Positions 27,684-38,116 of a DNA stretch of 64,000 nt are shown here, in pieces. Numbering within the stretch: the first letter of the stretch is position 1; the number at the start of each line of letters is the position of its first letter. This stretch comes from Ruegeria sp. HKCCD8929 (GTDB taxonomy: Bacteria > Pseudomonadota > Alphaproteobacteria > Rhodobacterales > Rhodobacteraceae), in assembly GCF_013031405.1 (NCBI RefSeq), contig NZ_WPZY01000001.1, positions 1 to 64,000 on the forward strand. Direction: 5' to 3'. The position numbers were made by a program, and so were the translations under genes. Under the pieces are notes generated by a model that was given only the letters and a program-made list of their open reading frames with translations, did no database searches and was not told the DNA's origin.

Positions 27684-28208
27684 ATGAAGATTACGAGCTG
27701 GCTTGACCCTACGGTAAAGGTGATTGCGACGATAATCGCAATCTTTGGTGTGTGGCGCTTTTTTGACGAGCGGGCCGAAGAGGCGCAGGCGGCAAGGGAG
27801 GATCGTGCGCTTTCATATATTGCCCGGTTCGGCGGCTCGGAAATGGTTGCTGCCCGAGAGGCTCTGCTGGATTTCTGGCGGCGCTATCCGGACTTCGCCG
27901 CAGAGGTGCGGGCGCGGTCTCTGACGCCCCGCGAATACGAGGGCTTCGTGAACGCGGCCTATCCGGTCGATCCCGCCCGATCTGAGGTCGATGCAGCGCT
28001 TTTTCGGATTCTGGTCTTTTACGATGAACTGGCGTTTTGCCATCGTGCCGGAACCTGCGACAAGGCAATTCTTTTGGGATTTTTCTGCGACTACGCCACG
28101 CAACACAATCGAACCTACGCACCGTTTCACGCTCGCCTCGCAGTCGAGATTGGTGCCAATGACCTCGGTCGTCATCTCGATGAGTTGGCTGACGCCTGTC
28201 CGGACTGA
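27684..28208 (+). CDS. Membrane-anchored protein of unknown function
   Basis: About 174 residues: one N-terminal membrane segment (PTVKVIATIIAIFGVWRFF, residues about 8-26) and then a mostly helical cytoplasmic-looking domain with acidic and basic stretches (FDERAEEAQAAREDRALSYI), VFYDELAFCHRAGTCD and ILLGFFCDYA. The ATG at 27684 has GAGG seven bases upstream and is preferred over the ATG at 27678. The domain resembles small membrane-anchored proteins of unknown function that I cannot name. Being co-transcribed with two secreted proteins, it may sense or anchor them. Confidence 0.62.
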   Translation: MKITSWLDPTVKVIATIIAIFGVWRFFDERAEEAQAAREDRALSYIARFGGSEMVAAREALLDFWRRYPDFAAEVRARSLTPREYEGFVNAAYPVDPARSEVDAALFRILVFYDELAFCHRAGTCDKAILLGFFCDYATQHNRTYAPFHARLAVEIGANDLGRHLDELADACPD

Positions 28209-28311
28209 ACGGTATTCCGTGTGCCTGGGTGAAACTCCGCAAACTGGCCAAGGACTTTCCTACACTGCACAAACCGTGCGTAGCATGACAAGAATGGCAC
28301 TCACCCACTCA

Positions 28312-28575
28312 TCACAATGCTACTCGCCAGACTTGCAACGCGAAGTTTTTCAACAGCGGCGGGGCTCCCCTGCTTTCGGGCCTGAGCACAACGGCGAGCA
28401 AAAGGCAGCCGAAATACGCAAAAGCTGGAAGCGCGGCGACGATGATCACCTCTCGGCAGGTTACTACGGTTATCGCTGAGAGCACGAAGGCGGCAACGCC
28501 CATCACCGGCGGCTTAATCTGCTTGCTGGCAAAGACCTTGCCAAATCCCCGTCGCCGCATCATCGGAATAGTCAA
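28312..28575 (-). CDS. Possible small membrane protein
   Basis: The frame encodes 87 residues with two convincing membrane segments (PPVMGVAAFVLSAITVV and VIIVAALPAFAYFGCLLLAVV) separated by a short charged loop. There is no good ribosome binding site at the ATG-rich start, and the upstream side borders an IS3 remnant, so the gene may be the truncated rest of a longer one. No family is recognised; the frame could also be accidental. Confidence 0.3.
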   Translation of the reverse strand: MTIPMMRRRGFGKVFASKQIKPPVMGVAAFVLSAITVVTCREVIIVAALPAFAYFGCLLLAVVLRPESRGAPPLLKNFALQVWRVAL

Positions 28576-28584
28576 CAGGAATGC

Positions 28585-28690
28585 GCCGTCTGAGTTGGTC
28601 CGACGTTATGTTTAAGAAACGAAGGACAGAGAATGGCGAACAAGCGGCACAAGCCAGAAGAAATAGTTCAGAAATTGTGGCGGGTTGCTT
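28585..28690 (+). mobile_element. IS3-family remnant (leader and first codons of OrfA)
   Basis: After GTTATGTTTAAGAAACGAAGG comes an ATG at 28633 and MANKRHKPEEIVQKLW, the typical beginning of OrfA in IS3-family elements. The match ends after about 16 codons; the rest of OrfA and OrfB are absent. The leader resembles the sequence at the left edge of the window (minus strand), indicating that related elements were active here. Confidence 0.7.
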
Positions 28691-29455
28691 TCGTTGGCCG
28701 TCGAAGAGCTCGACTTGGATACCTGGAGGCGCATGATTGACAGTGCAACCGGCCAACCACTCAATCAGGTCTTCAGCGACCACGCGCGTATCAGTCTCCC
28801 AAAGTCCGGGCTTCCGGAAGTGCTTTTTGAAACGTGGCGCGCCCATACGGCCTAGCCGCAAAACGGGGACTAAAGAGACGCAAGACCACTGAGATGATGG
28901 AGCAATGTCAGCTCGCCAGCTAAGACACTCCGTCGAATGCAAGGGACACCCCGTTGTCCGCGTAGCGGTTTGGGACTTGGTAAGCGGAAACCATCACGGC
29001 CAGCGGCTGCGTGCGCCGCACAAATAGGCCGGACACACGACTGCATCTGACAACCGCTCATATCAGCTCAAAATGTCTTGCTATGCAGGAGCCAACCACA
29101 CAGAACATTCGCCGCGCGTGCTGGATCAAATAGGCGCTCAACGGTCGAGGTGCCGCCACAAACCAGTTTGATGTATCCGCGGCATCTCTTAGAGTCGCGA
29201 TCTTCGATAGCCATTTTGCTTGCAGCATTCGAATTTTTTGGCGCAGAGGCTATTCCCGAACCAAACATCCGTAAGCGGCTGACTGGTCTATTTTCATTTC
29301 GGCCAATCGCAGTGCAGGCACGAACGGGAACAGGTGCGGGAAAAGGAGCCTATGATCCTCGGCTGCTGCACAGACGCTTAGCGTTCATGGTAACGGAGTC
29401 AGTGGCCTAGGCATGCCTGTGCTATTGCCTCTGGCCAGTCGCGTCCGATACCAAT
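28691..29455. other. Stretch without a recognisable gene
   Basis: I see no supported gene in these 765 bases. Frames on both strands lack ribosome binding sites and known motifs; the minus-strand frame 28514-28942 crosses the IS3 remnant. The right end presumably holds the promoter of the SLC13-type transporter gene. Confidence 0.4.
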
Positions 29456-31363
29456 GTGGTGGATACGGGGGATCGCAGATTGGAAGTTATTAGTCTCACT
29501 TTGCCAATGTCAGTGGTGCTCGGTCTTCTGGTGTTCACAGTATTCTTGTTCGTATCGGAATTGGTGCGGATCGATTTCGCAGCCATCATGGTCATGGTTC
29601 TGCTTGGGCTTCTCAGTCAGTTGCCGGGTCTCAGCTCCCTCGCTAATGTCAGCGAATTGTTCAACGGGCTTGCATCCAATGCAGTGGTTTCGATCATTGC
29701 GGTGATGATAATCGGGGCGGGTCTGGACAAGACCGGGCTGATGAGCAAGGTCGCCGCCTTTATTCTAAAAAGGGGGGGTACAAGCGAGGCTCGCATCGTT
29801 CCTATCGTATCCGGCACAGTGGGCGTGATCTCCTCCTTTATGCAGAATGTCGGCGCCGCAGCTTTGTTCCTGCCTGTCGTCAGCCGGATCTCAGTCCGTA
29901 CCGAGCTCCCCCTGAGTCGTCTGCTGATGCCAATGGGTTTCTGCGCAATCTTGGGGGGTACGATGACGATGGTCGGCTCCTCACCGCTCATTCTTCTGAA
30001 TGATTTGATTTTGGCCGCGAATCAGGTTTTGCCGGAATCCGAGCGGATGGACACGTTTGGGCTGTTCTCGGTGACGCCGATCGGTGTGACGCTTATAGCG
30101 ACGGGGATACTGTATTTTATGATGTTTGGCCGCTGGATTCTGCCAAACGAGCAGAAAGACGGCGACGCGACCAGTGGTCAGTCGTTGAAGGATTACCTCA
30201 CGGCGATATACGGACTAAAAACGGACATTTTCGAGATCACCATCCCAAAGGGACATCCCTGCGTAGGTGAGACCTTTGATGACGTGATGCAACGCTATCA
30301 CGTCTACATAATCGGTAGCGCGTATCATGGGCAGCGCTGGTTTGCACCGGTCATTCAAACGGAAATTACTGCACCATGCCGCCTGGCAGTGTTGGGCCGT
30401 GAGAAGGTTATCAGACACATGGTCGAAGAGGGCGGGTTCATTCTGCACGACACTCTGGACGTCTTTGCAGAAGACTACGCGCCAACGAAATCCGGTGTCG
30501 CCGAAATGGTCATCCCCCCCGGTTCCGCGGTTATCGGGAAGTGCGCACACGATCTGGTCTTTCGCAAGACATACGGCGCAAGCCTGTTGGCAATCCACCG
30601 AGACGAAGAAACTTTGAGTTATGTGGCCACCGAGGACCACGCGCCGACACCGGTTGGCGAAGTGCCGTTTCGCGCTGGCGATACGCTGGTTATTCACAGC
30701 ACCTGGGAAGCGCTGACGCGGTTGACACGTGATCGCAACTTCGTGGTTGTCACCACTGACTTTCCGCAGGAGGATCCTCGCCCCCACAAGGTCGGCTGGG
30801 CACTGATGTTCTTTGTGATTTCGCTGAGCCTGATTTTGTTTACCGATCTGCGGCTTTCCTTGTGCTTGCTGACCGGCGCCGCAGGAATGATTTTGACAAA
30901 AGTCTTAGACATCGAAGAAGCCTATGACGCGATTAGTTGGAGTACGGTTTTCCTTTTGGCCAGCCTGATACCCTTGGGACAGGCCGTACAGACAACCGGT
31001 ACTGCCGAGTGGATTGCTCAGAAGATCCTGTTTTTGCTGGACGGTTGGCCTATATGGTCGCTGCAGGCTGGTTTGGCGATACTGTCCACCGTATTCACAC
31101 TGATCATGTCCAATGTCGGCGCCACCGTACTCCTGGTTCCCTTGGCGGTCTCCATTGCCATCGCATCAGGTGGAGATCCGGCGCTTTTTGCATTGACCGT
31201 GGCCATCTCGACTTCCAACTCCTTCCTAATCCCGACGCACCAGGTGAACGCCCTCATCATGGGCCCTGCGGGCTACAAAGTGACAGACTTCATGAAGAGC
31301 GGCGGCATAATGACGATCTTGTTCCTGTTCGTGTCACTCTTCGTGATGAACGTGATTTTTTAA
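29456..31363 (+). CDS. SLC13/DASS-type transporter with TrkA-C (RCK-C) domains
   Basis: Up to 635 residues. Two bundles of hydrophobic segments flank a cytoplasmic middle section (about residues 240-430) containing two RCK-C/TrkA-C-like domains (KGHPCVGETFDDVMQRYHVY and VIPPGSAVIGKCAHDLVFRK). Conserved SNVGATVLL and SNSFLIPTHQVNALIMG in the last bundle, and SSFMQNVGAAALFLPV with MVGSSPLILLN in the first, are the paired hairpin motifs of SLC13 carriers, which take up sulfate, dicarboxylates or related anions with sodium. The start is uncertain: GTG 29456, TTG 29480 (GGGGGA upstream) or ATG 29507 are possible. It stands alone between gene-poor stretches; sulfate or an organic anion are the likeliest substrates. 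Confidence 0.85.
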   Translation: MVDTGDRRLEVISLTLPMSVVLGLLVFTVFLFVSELVRIDFAAIMVMVLLGLLSQLPGLSSLANVSELFNGLASNAVVSIIAVMIIGAGLDKTGLMSKVAAFILKRGGTSEARIVPIVSGTVGVISSFMQNVGAAALFLPVVSRISVRTELPLSRLLMPMGFCAILGGTMTMVGSSPLILLNDLILAANQVLPESERMDTFGLFSVTPIGVTLIATGILYFMMFGRWILPNEQKDGDATSGQSLKDYLTAIYGLKTDIFEITIPKGHPCVGETFDDVMQRYHVYIIGSAYHGQRWFAPVIQTEITAPCRLAVLGREKVIRHMVEEGGFILHDTLDVFAEDYAPTKSGVAEMVIPPGSAVIGKCAHDLVFRKTYGASLLAIHRDEETLSYVATEDHAPTPVGEVPFRAGDTLVIHSTWEALTRLTRDRNFVVVTTDFPQEDPRPHKVGWALMFFVISLSLILFTDLRLSLCLLTGAAGMILTKVLDIEEAYDAISWSTVFLLASLIPLGQAVQTTGTAEWIAQKILFLLDGWPIWSLQAGLAILSTVFTLIMSNVGATVLLVPLAVSIAIASGGDPALFALTVAISTSNSFLIPTHQVNALIMGPAGYKVTDFMKSGGIMTILFLFVSLFVMNVIF

Positions 31364-32049
31364 CCGAGGGCACGTGGGATTGAAAGCAGCCAACCGGTCC
31401 CGGCGTGAGCCATTCGCGCGACTGAGCAGCCTCATCTGGCTGATCTAAATTGATTGTTAGGTCATGTTGACAAAAAGGTTCAAATCGCGCGCTCGATGTG
31501 ATTCAAGCTGGTATCTGCGATGGAGACCAGTTTTGCCCACGCGACTGTTGCGGCCTGTCGATGGAGACATTCGGTGCGTCTGCAAAGTTAAGGGATAAGC
31601 GAACTCTCACAACGCGAACAAACACGTCGTTCGCTGAAACAGCTTAAATGTCCGCTCTGCTTCGTTCCGGTTCGTTTCCTCGCAAATGCCGCGAATGACC
31701 GCTCTCCGTCCGAATATCAGAGTGAAGAGCCTACAGTTCTTTAACGCCAACATGAAATATGCAAGACTTGCTGCCCGAAGGCGAGAGCCGTTGCGATAGA
31801 TAAGGTCTCCGCGCTTGTCGCCTTCTTTGGGTGGCCAAAGGACAAGGGCCGAAAGGCAACCCTAAAAAGACCGTTCGGTGGCGCTAACGGGATTGCCATG
31901 TCAGTTTGCCGGGAGCACGCATTGAACCACGCCAAAGTTTGCGACAGATCCAGCGAAAGGTCCTCGCAAAATTCTCTGACAAATGCCGCACCCAACTTGC
32001 ACTCCTAAAAACTCTTCTACTCCCGTCAAGCAAGTCGATTTGGTTGCGG
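31364..32049. other. Stretch without a recognisable gene
   Basis: No gene is supported in these 686 bases between convergent genes. The minus-strand frame 31741-31995 and the plus-strand frame 31906-32292 have no recognisable motif. No terminator with a clear T-run was found. Confidence 0.4.
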
Positions 32050-32898
32050 CTAGACAGGTCTATCGCCTTTCACAGTCACCCGGCGCCCTTTACGCTCAGC
32101 CGGCCAGTAATCCCAGATCGCACGATGCATACAGCAACGATTGTCCCAGAAGGCCATGTCATTGAGCGACCACCTGAAACGAATCTGATAGTTGATGTGC
32201 TCAGCATGCTCGAAAAGCATGTTGAGGATTGCATCGCTTTCTTTGTCCGACAATCCCAATATCTTGGTGGTAAATGTTCGGTTCACAAATAGCGACTTCC
32301 GGCCCGTTTCCGGATGCGTTCTGACGATTGGATGGACCGCTTCGGGACAATCGATATCGCTGTCCTTCTGGCCCCGGTCGCTATAGCGGCCTTTGTAGAT
32401 ATGATCTGAACTATGAAGAGCCGTTAGTCCTTCGAGCATGTTCTTTATCGGTTCAGAAAGATCATCGTAGGCCGCATACATGTCACTGAACATCGTGTCC
32501 CCGCCGCATGGCGGTGCAATATGGATTTGAAGCATGGTTCCGAGGGGAGGCGTCTCATCGCAAGAGACATCCGAGTGCCAAAACTCACCGTTCGCAACCT
32601 TGGAATTCTTGGTGGCATGGATCTCGAATATCTCCGGATATCCTTCCATTGTTGGGGCAGCAGGGTGTGCGTGAAGCGGTCCAAAGCGTTTCCCAAATTC
32701 AATGTGTTGCGCAGGCGGAATTTCTTTCTGCTCTTTGAAGAACAACACTTGGTAGGTGTGAAAGGCGTCGCAGATCTCCGCGAACTGATCGTCAGGCACA
32801 GGTCGACTTAAATCTACACCATAGATCTCGGCTCCTAGGGTGGGAGCGAAAGGTTTGGCGACGATGGAAGTATAGTCGTTTGATCTCGGGGCAACCAT
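32050..32898 (-). CDS. TauD/TfdA-family Fe(II)/2-oxoglutarate dioxygenase
   Basis: About 282 residues. The iron ligands are WHSDVS (His and Asp) and the distal His in CCMHRAIWDYW; the 2-oxoglutarate-binding Arg is in ERKGRRVTVKGDRP. Sequence between (GGDTMFSDMYAAYDDL and VRTHPETGRKSLFVNRTFT) is typical of the TauD/TfdA group, which releases sulfite from taurine or glyoxylate from aryloxyacetates by hydroxylation. The substrate cannot be told. The ATG at 32898 has AGAGG five bases upstream; the frame's earlier ATG at 32991 would add a hydrophobic stretch that overlaps the divergent LysR region. A LysR gene diverges 147 bases away and probably controls it. Confidence 0.88.
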   Translation of the reverse strand: MVAPRSNDYTSIVAKPFAPTLGAEIYGVDLSRPVPDDQFAEICDAFHTYQVLFFKEQKEIPPAQHIEFGKRFGPLHAHPAAPTMEGYPEIFEIHATKNSKVANGEFWHSDVSCDETPPLGTMLQIHIAPPCGGDTMFSDMYAAYDDLSEPIKNMLEGLTALHSSDHIYKGRYSDRGQKDSDIDCPEAVHPIVRTHPETGRKSLFVNRTFTTKILGLSDKESDAILNMLFEHAEHINYQIRFRWSLNDMAFWDNRCCMHRAIWDYWPAERKGRRVTVKGDRPV

Positions 32899-33045
32899 GA
32901 GTACCTCTGGGCGTGGTTTCGGTGGGTGTGCCAGGAGTATGCTACAGATTAAGAAAAATGGACCAAAACGAAAATTCTTTGAAATTTGCATGAAAATTTT
33001 TCATTCATCAGCCTCGGAAGCCAGGCAGGATCGAGAGGTATCGGA

Positions 33046-33918
33046 ATGAGTATTCGGGCACTACGAACTCTCATCGCAATTCACCGACACGGTAGCTTTC
33101 GAGCCGCCTCAGAAGCAGAACACCTGACGCCGTCAGCGGTAAGCCACCAGATGCGGAGCCTGGAAGCCACGTGGGGGCTCGACTTGTTTGACCGTTCGGC
33201 CAAGACGCCCAAATTGACTCAAACGGGTCTCATGCTCGTTGGAGAGGCCGTCGCAGTGGTTGCCGCCTACGACGAGTTGGCGGAAAAGGTGAGGTCGAAC
33301 AACGAACTCTCTGGCGAAATAACACTTGGCGCTGTCCCGACGACCCTGACCGGGTTGGTGCCTATTGCGCTTTCAAGGCTCAAGTCGGTACATCCCGACA
33401 TCCGTGTCAGAATTGTTCCGGGTTTGACCAACCAGCTTTTGCTGCAGTTGGACCGCGGACAGATTCATGCGGCGATCATCTCCCGGCCGGACATCCTGGA
33501 AAAGTCGCTGAAATTCTCAGAAATTGTATCGGAGAAATTGGTCATGCTTGTCTCCAAGAACACCCAAGACTTGCCCCCAAAAGAACTACTTAGCTCATCG
33601 CCGTTTATTCGTTTCACGCGTGATGCGGTTGTGGGAAGGCAAATTGAAACTTGGCTGCAAAAGAGCGGCATTGAGGTCAAGGATGCTATGGAGCTGGAGA
33701 GCCTTGAGGCAATCTCAAGCATGGTGGCTGCTGAACTTGGTGTCTCAATCATACCCGATAGCCACGTCGCTGCAGATGATCACTTGCCGCTCAAGAGAAT
33801 CCCCCTTGAACAGAATGGACCCCGGCGCGTCGTTGGTCTGGTAAGTGCGGCCTCGACACCTCGCGCCAAGATGGTCGAGGCAGTTCGGGCCGCACTTACG
33901 GAGGCAGTAAGTCGATAG
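33046..33918 (+). CDS. LysR-family regulator divergent from the TauD-type dioxygenase
   Basis: About 290 residues. The N-terminal helix-turn-helix is LIAIHRHGSFRAASEAEHLT with PSAVSHQMRSLE; the effector domain begins at GEITLGAVPTTL. The ATG at 33046 follows GAGAGG and puts the helix-turn-helix at the usual distance from the start. Divergence from the dioxygenase gene implies control of it. The 147-base gap between the two starts (32899-33045) is AT-rich around AAAATGGACCAAAACGAAAA. Confidence 0.88.
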   Translation: MSIRALRTLIAIHRHGSFRAASEAEHLTPSAVSHQMRSLEATWGLDLFDRSAKTPKLTQTGLMLVGEAVAVVAAYDELAEKVRSNNELSGEITLGAVPTTLTGLVPIALSRLKSVHPDIRVRIVPGLTNQLLLQLDRGQIHAAIISRPDILEKSLKFSEIVSEKLVMLVSKNTQDLPPKELLSSSPFIRFTRDAVVGRQIETWLQKSGIEVKDAMELESLEAISSMVAAELGVSIIPDSHVAADDHLPLKRIPLEQNGPRRVVGLVSAASTPRAKMVEAVRAALTEAVSR

Positions 33919-34150
33919 CTGTTTCATCAGAGAAACGGTGCTACAGCAGACATTTACTGGGTATTCTTTGGTCGCAGACATTGAGCGAGGCTGAAAGTCA
34001 GCTTTGCGCCGGTTGCCATCGCATGAGTAGCAGCCGCGAATGACGGTTTCGTCTCGCGCCTTGTGAATTCGGACAAAAAATCTCGCTGCGGCAAACATGA
34101 TCGGCGGGTTTTCGCGCCGCGCAGCGGCGCTTAAAGCGATGCGATTCCGG

Positions 34151-34188
34151 CGATTTTCCTACTGCGAGCGCTCGCAGCGAGAAAATCG
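34151..34188. repeat. 38-bp interrupted inverted repeat between convergent genes
   Basis: CGATTTTC (34151-34158) and GAAAATCG (34181-34188) are perfect complements and enclose the perfect 16-base palindrome CTGCGAGCGCTCGCAG (34162-34177), with three unpaired bases on each side. It lies in the 498-base gene-free gap (33919-34416) between a LysR gene and ligC, which converge on it. It could act as a two-way transcription stop, although there is no T-run after the stem. Nothing else is recognised in that gap. Confidence 0.6.
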
Positions 34189-34416
34189 AATTTACAGTTG
34201 GGCTCCAAGCCGACCTCAGAAGCGGGGCAGCATCGTTCACAAACCTGGGTTTCTCACTTTCGTGGCCAGTCGTTTGTTCTGGCGCATGGCTTTGAAGACA
34301 ATTGGTGCTGCATCTCACTGAAGTTGACTACGACACCGGGTCAAATGCCTTTATATGGGCCTAGTCCAACAGAATGATTCTGAGAGAGCGGTCTGCAACT
34401 GGTGCGGTGGCCGTGT

Positions 34417-35361
34417 TCACCCGAAGGATTTTTCGATACGGTCCAATGTCTCCATGGCCTGGATTACGTTCGTAACGCATCCGTTTGGCGACCGGCCCTC
34501 TTTGACCGCAGATACAAACTCCCGGTCGATCAGTTCTATGCCGTTGTTGGACATCGCGACGCCACTCAGGTCGATCGGATTTTCATTGCCATCATACAGG
34601 TCGTCGTACCGGGCGATGTAGGTGCCGTTGTCACAAATGTAGCGAAAGAAGGTGCCCAGCGGGCCATCGTTGTTGAATGACAGCGACAAGGTACAAATCG
34701 CTCCGTCTTCGGCCTTCAAACCAATGGCCATGTCCATGGCGATACCCAGATCTGGGTGGTGCGGCCCTTGCAGGCCAAAGGCTTCCACGACCTTTCCACC
34801 AGTCTGATATTGGAACAGATCGACCGTGTGGCAGGCGTGGTGCCACAGCAAATGGTCAGTCCAAGTCCGCGCTTCCCCCTTTGCATTCGTATTAGTCCGG
34901 CGGAAGAAATAGGTTTGAACATCCATCTGCTGGATCTTCAACTCTCCGGCGTCGATCCTGTTCTTGATCCACTGATGCGAAGGATTGAAACGGCGCACCT
35001 GGCCCGCCATGCAGGTCAGACCGGTTTCCTTCTGTTTGTCGACAACGCGCTGACTGTCTTGCAAGCTGTCGGCCATCGGGATCTCGATCAGCACGTTCTT
35101 ACCTGCATCCATGCAGGCGATGGCTTGATCGGCGTGCATTTGGGTGGGCGTCGACAGGATCACCGCGTCAACATCATCGCGCGAAATACACTCCTCCAAG
35201 CTCGTACCAGCATGACCGATGCCGCGCTCAGCAGCCAGAGCTTCGATCTTGTCCCTTGTCGGCCCCATAACCGACGTCACTTGGACATCTCCGATATTGG
35301 CCAGCGCGTCCAGATGTTTCAGCCCAAATGCACCATAGGCGCCTGCTACGCAAACTCTCAT
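34417..35361 (-). CDS. ligC: 4-carboxy-2-hydroxymuconate-6-semialdehyde dehydrogenase (LigC)
   Basis: A 314-residue Gfo/Idh/MocA-fold dehydrogenase that oxidises the ring-opened product of protocatechuate (as its hemiacetal) to 2-pyrone-4,6-dicarboxylate with NADP. The N-terminal Rossmann motif is VCAVGAYG-like (RVCVAGAYGAFGLKHLDAL), and IEIPMADSLQDSQRVV and WHHACHTVDLFQYQ follow, in agreement with LigC of Sphingobium and with the normal length of about 315. It is the last gene of the ligA-ligB-ligC run, ten bases after ligB. Position together with ligA and ligB makes the assignment firm. Confidence 0.88.
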   Translation of the reverse strand: MRVCVAGAYGAFGLKHLDALANIGDVQVTSVMGPTRDKIEALAAERGIGHAGTSLEECISRDDVDAVILSTPTQMHADQAIACMDAGKNVLIEIPMADSLQDSQRVVDKQKETGLTCMAGQVRRFNPSHQWIKNRIDAGELKIQQMDVQTYFFRRTNTNAKGEARTWTDHLLWHHACHTVDLFQYQTGGKVVEAFGLQGPHHPDLGIAMDMAIGLKAEDGAICTLSLSFNNDGPLGTFFRYICDNGTYIARYDDLYDGNENPIDLSGVAMSNNGIELIDREFVSAVKEGRSPNGCVTNVIQAMETLDRIEKSFG

Positions 35362-35371
35362 GAGACGTTCC

Positions 35372-36612
<1,241 letters not shown>

Positions 36613-36773
36613 CGTCGGTATCTGCACCTCCTGATGCACGGGCCTGTCGCTCAAGTGAGGCACGATTGACCCGGGGCGTTTCCTAAAAAGGATAACCGTT
36701 TGGTGCCGTGTTATCGAATTTGAAAGGAGGGCAAGCTATTCGATTTTGTTAAGATAAGGGAGAATACACTGGT

Positions 36774-37988
36774 TCAGTCGCGGCTTTTCTCGCGAACGAT
36801 GTCAAGAAACCGGCGCTGAACCGAGGTCGGCGTCCAACCTTTGCGGAATGTCAGTCCGATCGGACGGTGAGACTCGGGCAGAGCGATCGGCAGGCGCACC
36901 AACTGGCCTTGCTGTTCTTCGACCTCGATCTGTCGAGTCGAGGCTATCGAGACATAGTCGCCACATGCGAGCAGGCCCCGCAACAGCACCAACGAACTTG
37001 AGACAATTCGAACCGGCGACTCCGCTTGCTCGTGAATTCGCAACATGTCGAACAGGTATTTCCCGGTGGGCGTATCCTTCGGCAAAGCAACCCAAGGATA
37101 GTCCGTCGTGTCTTTGATCGTCACATCTTTCTTCTGAGCAAGAGGGTGATCCACAGCCGTCACAATTGCCAGGTCGTCATTGAATAGTTCTTCCTGTTCG
37201 ATATCCGCGGCCGGCTTGGGAAACCGCAATGCGCCGATCAAGAAATCCAAGTCACCAAAACGCAGATCGCGCAAAAGCGACGGATATCGGGCATCGACGC
37301 AATTGACCTGAACTCCTGAACCTGCTTCCCGCAAGAGCTCATCAATAGCTGCGGGTAGGATCGACACCCGAGACAACGGCAAAGACCCGACATTGATGCG
37401 GGTCGTCGCTCGCCCCATGAACTCGGTTATCTCGTATACAGATTGCTGCAACTCGCTGAGCGCTAGGCGAACCTGATGGACAAATGACTCGGCAGCCGGA
37501 GTTAACACAATGCCACCCCGAACCTGATCGAACAGGGTTATCCCCGACATGGCGGCCAGATCCCTGGTGGCACGGTGAACGCCCGGTTGGCTCACCCCCA
37601 GATCCTTTGCTGCCTGGCTGAAACTGCCCGCCTTCGCAACGGCCAGCAGCGCCCGAATCTGAACCAGCGAACAATTGCGATAAAAGGCCTTGTTGGGATC
37701 ATCTCCGGATCGCCGCGCCGCTTTCCTTCGGGCCAGTTTGTCTCCGCGCTGCAGATGCTCCAGGATCCGGATCAACCTCTTTTCGAATATCGAACCGGCT
37801 TGTGTCGGGACCATTCCCCTGGATTCGCGTTCGAACAACTGAACATTCAGCAATTCCTCAACCCGCGCCAGTGATTGGGTCGCCGCAGGTTGAGATAGAT
37901 GAACCTTGGTGGCGGCTACACCTATTCTGCGATGACGATAGACCTCCCTTACAAGACAGAGATATCGGATATGCGGCAGTTCGAGCAT
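36774..37988 (-). CDS. LysR-type regulator with two helix-turn-helix domains
   Basis: About 404 residues, some 100 more than a usual LysR protein, because two N-terminal DNA-binding domains are present: one at about residues 3-80 (HIRYLCLVREVYRHRRIGVA, then LSQPAATQSLARVE) and a second at about 108-190 (IRALLAVAKAGSFSQAAKDL, then SQPGVHRATRDL). The effector-binding domain follows (NVGSLPLSRVSILP onward). The ATG at 37988 follows GGGGAA; a GTG at 38012 is less likely. It lies between the two arms of the protocatechuate pathway, upstream of ligABC and divergent from galB-ligK-galD-ligI, and is the obvious regulator of both. Tandem DNA-binding domains are rare in this family. Confidence 0.88.
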   Translation of the reverse strand: MLELPHIRYLCLVREVYRHRRIGVAATKVHLSQPAATQSLARVEELLNVQLFERESRGMVPTQAGSIFEKRLIRILEHLQRGDKLARRKAARRSGDDPNKAFYRNCSLVQIRALLAVAKAGSFSQAAKDLGVSQPGVHRATRDLAAMSGITLFDQVRGGIVLTPAAESFVHQVRLALSELQQSVYEITEFMGRATTRINVGSLPLSRVSILPAAIDELLREAGSGVQVNCVDARYPSLLRDLRFGDLDFLIGALRFPKPAADIEQEELFNDDLAIVTAVDHPLAQKKDVTIKDTTDYPWVALPKDTPTGKYLFDMLRIHEQAESPVRIVSSSLVLLRGLLACGDYVSIASTRQIEVEEQQGQLVRLPIALPESHRPIGLTFRKGWTPTSVQRRFLDIVREKSRD

Positions 37989-38116
37989 TGCTTCCCCACG
38001 TTCACTTCTCACACATTATAACAAAACCAAATTGCATATGTCAGGATTCAAAATGGATTTTCCCACTGGCCGGGCAGTACATTTGTGGGAATTCACAGAT
38101 TTTGAAAGACGCGAAA

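Noticed and set aside
31470..31500. GGTTCAAATC resembling a tRNA T-loop
   Set aside because: The flanking bases do not form a five-base T stem and no anticodon or acceptor stem fits around it.
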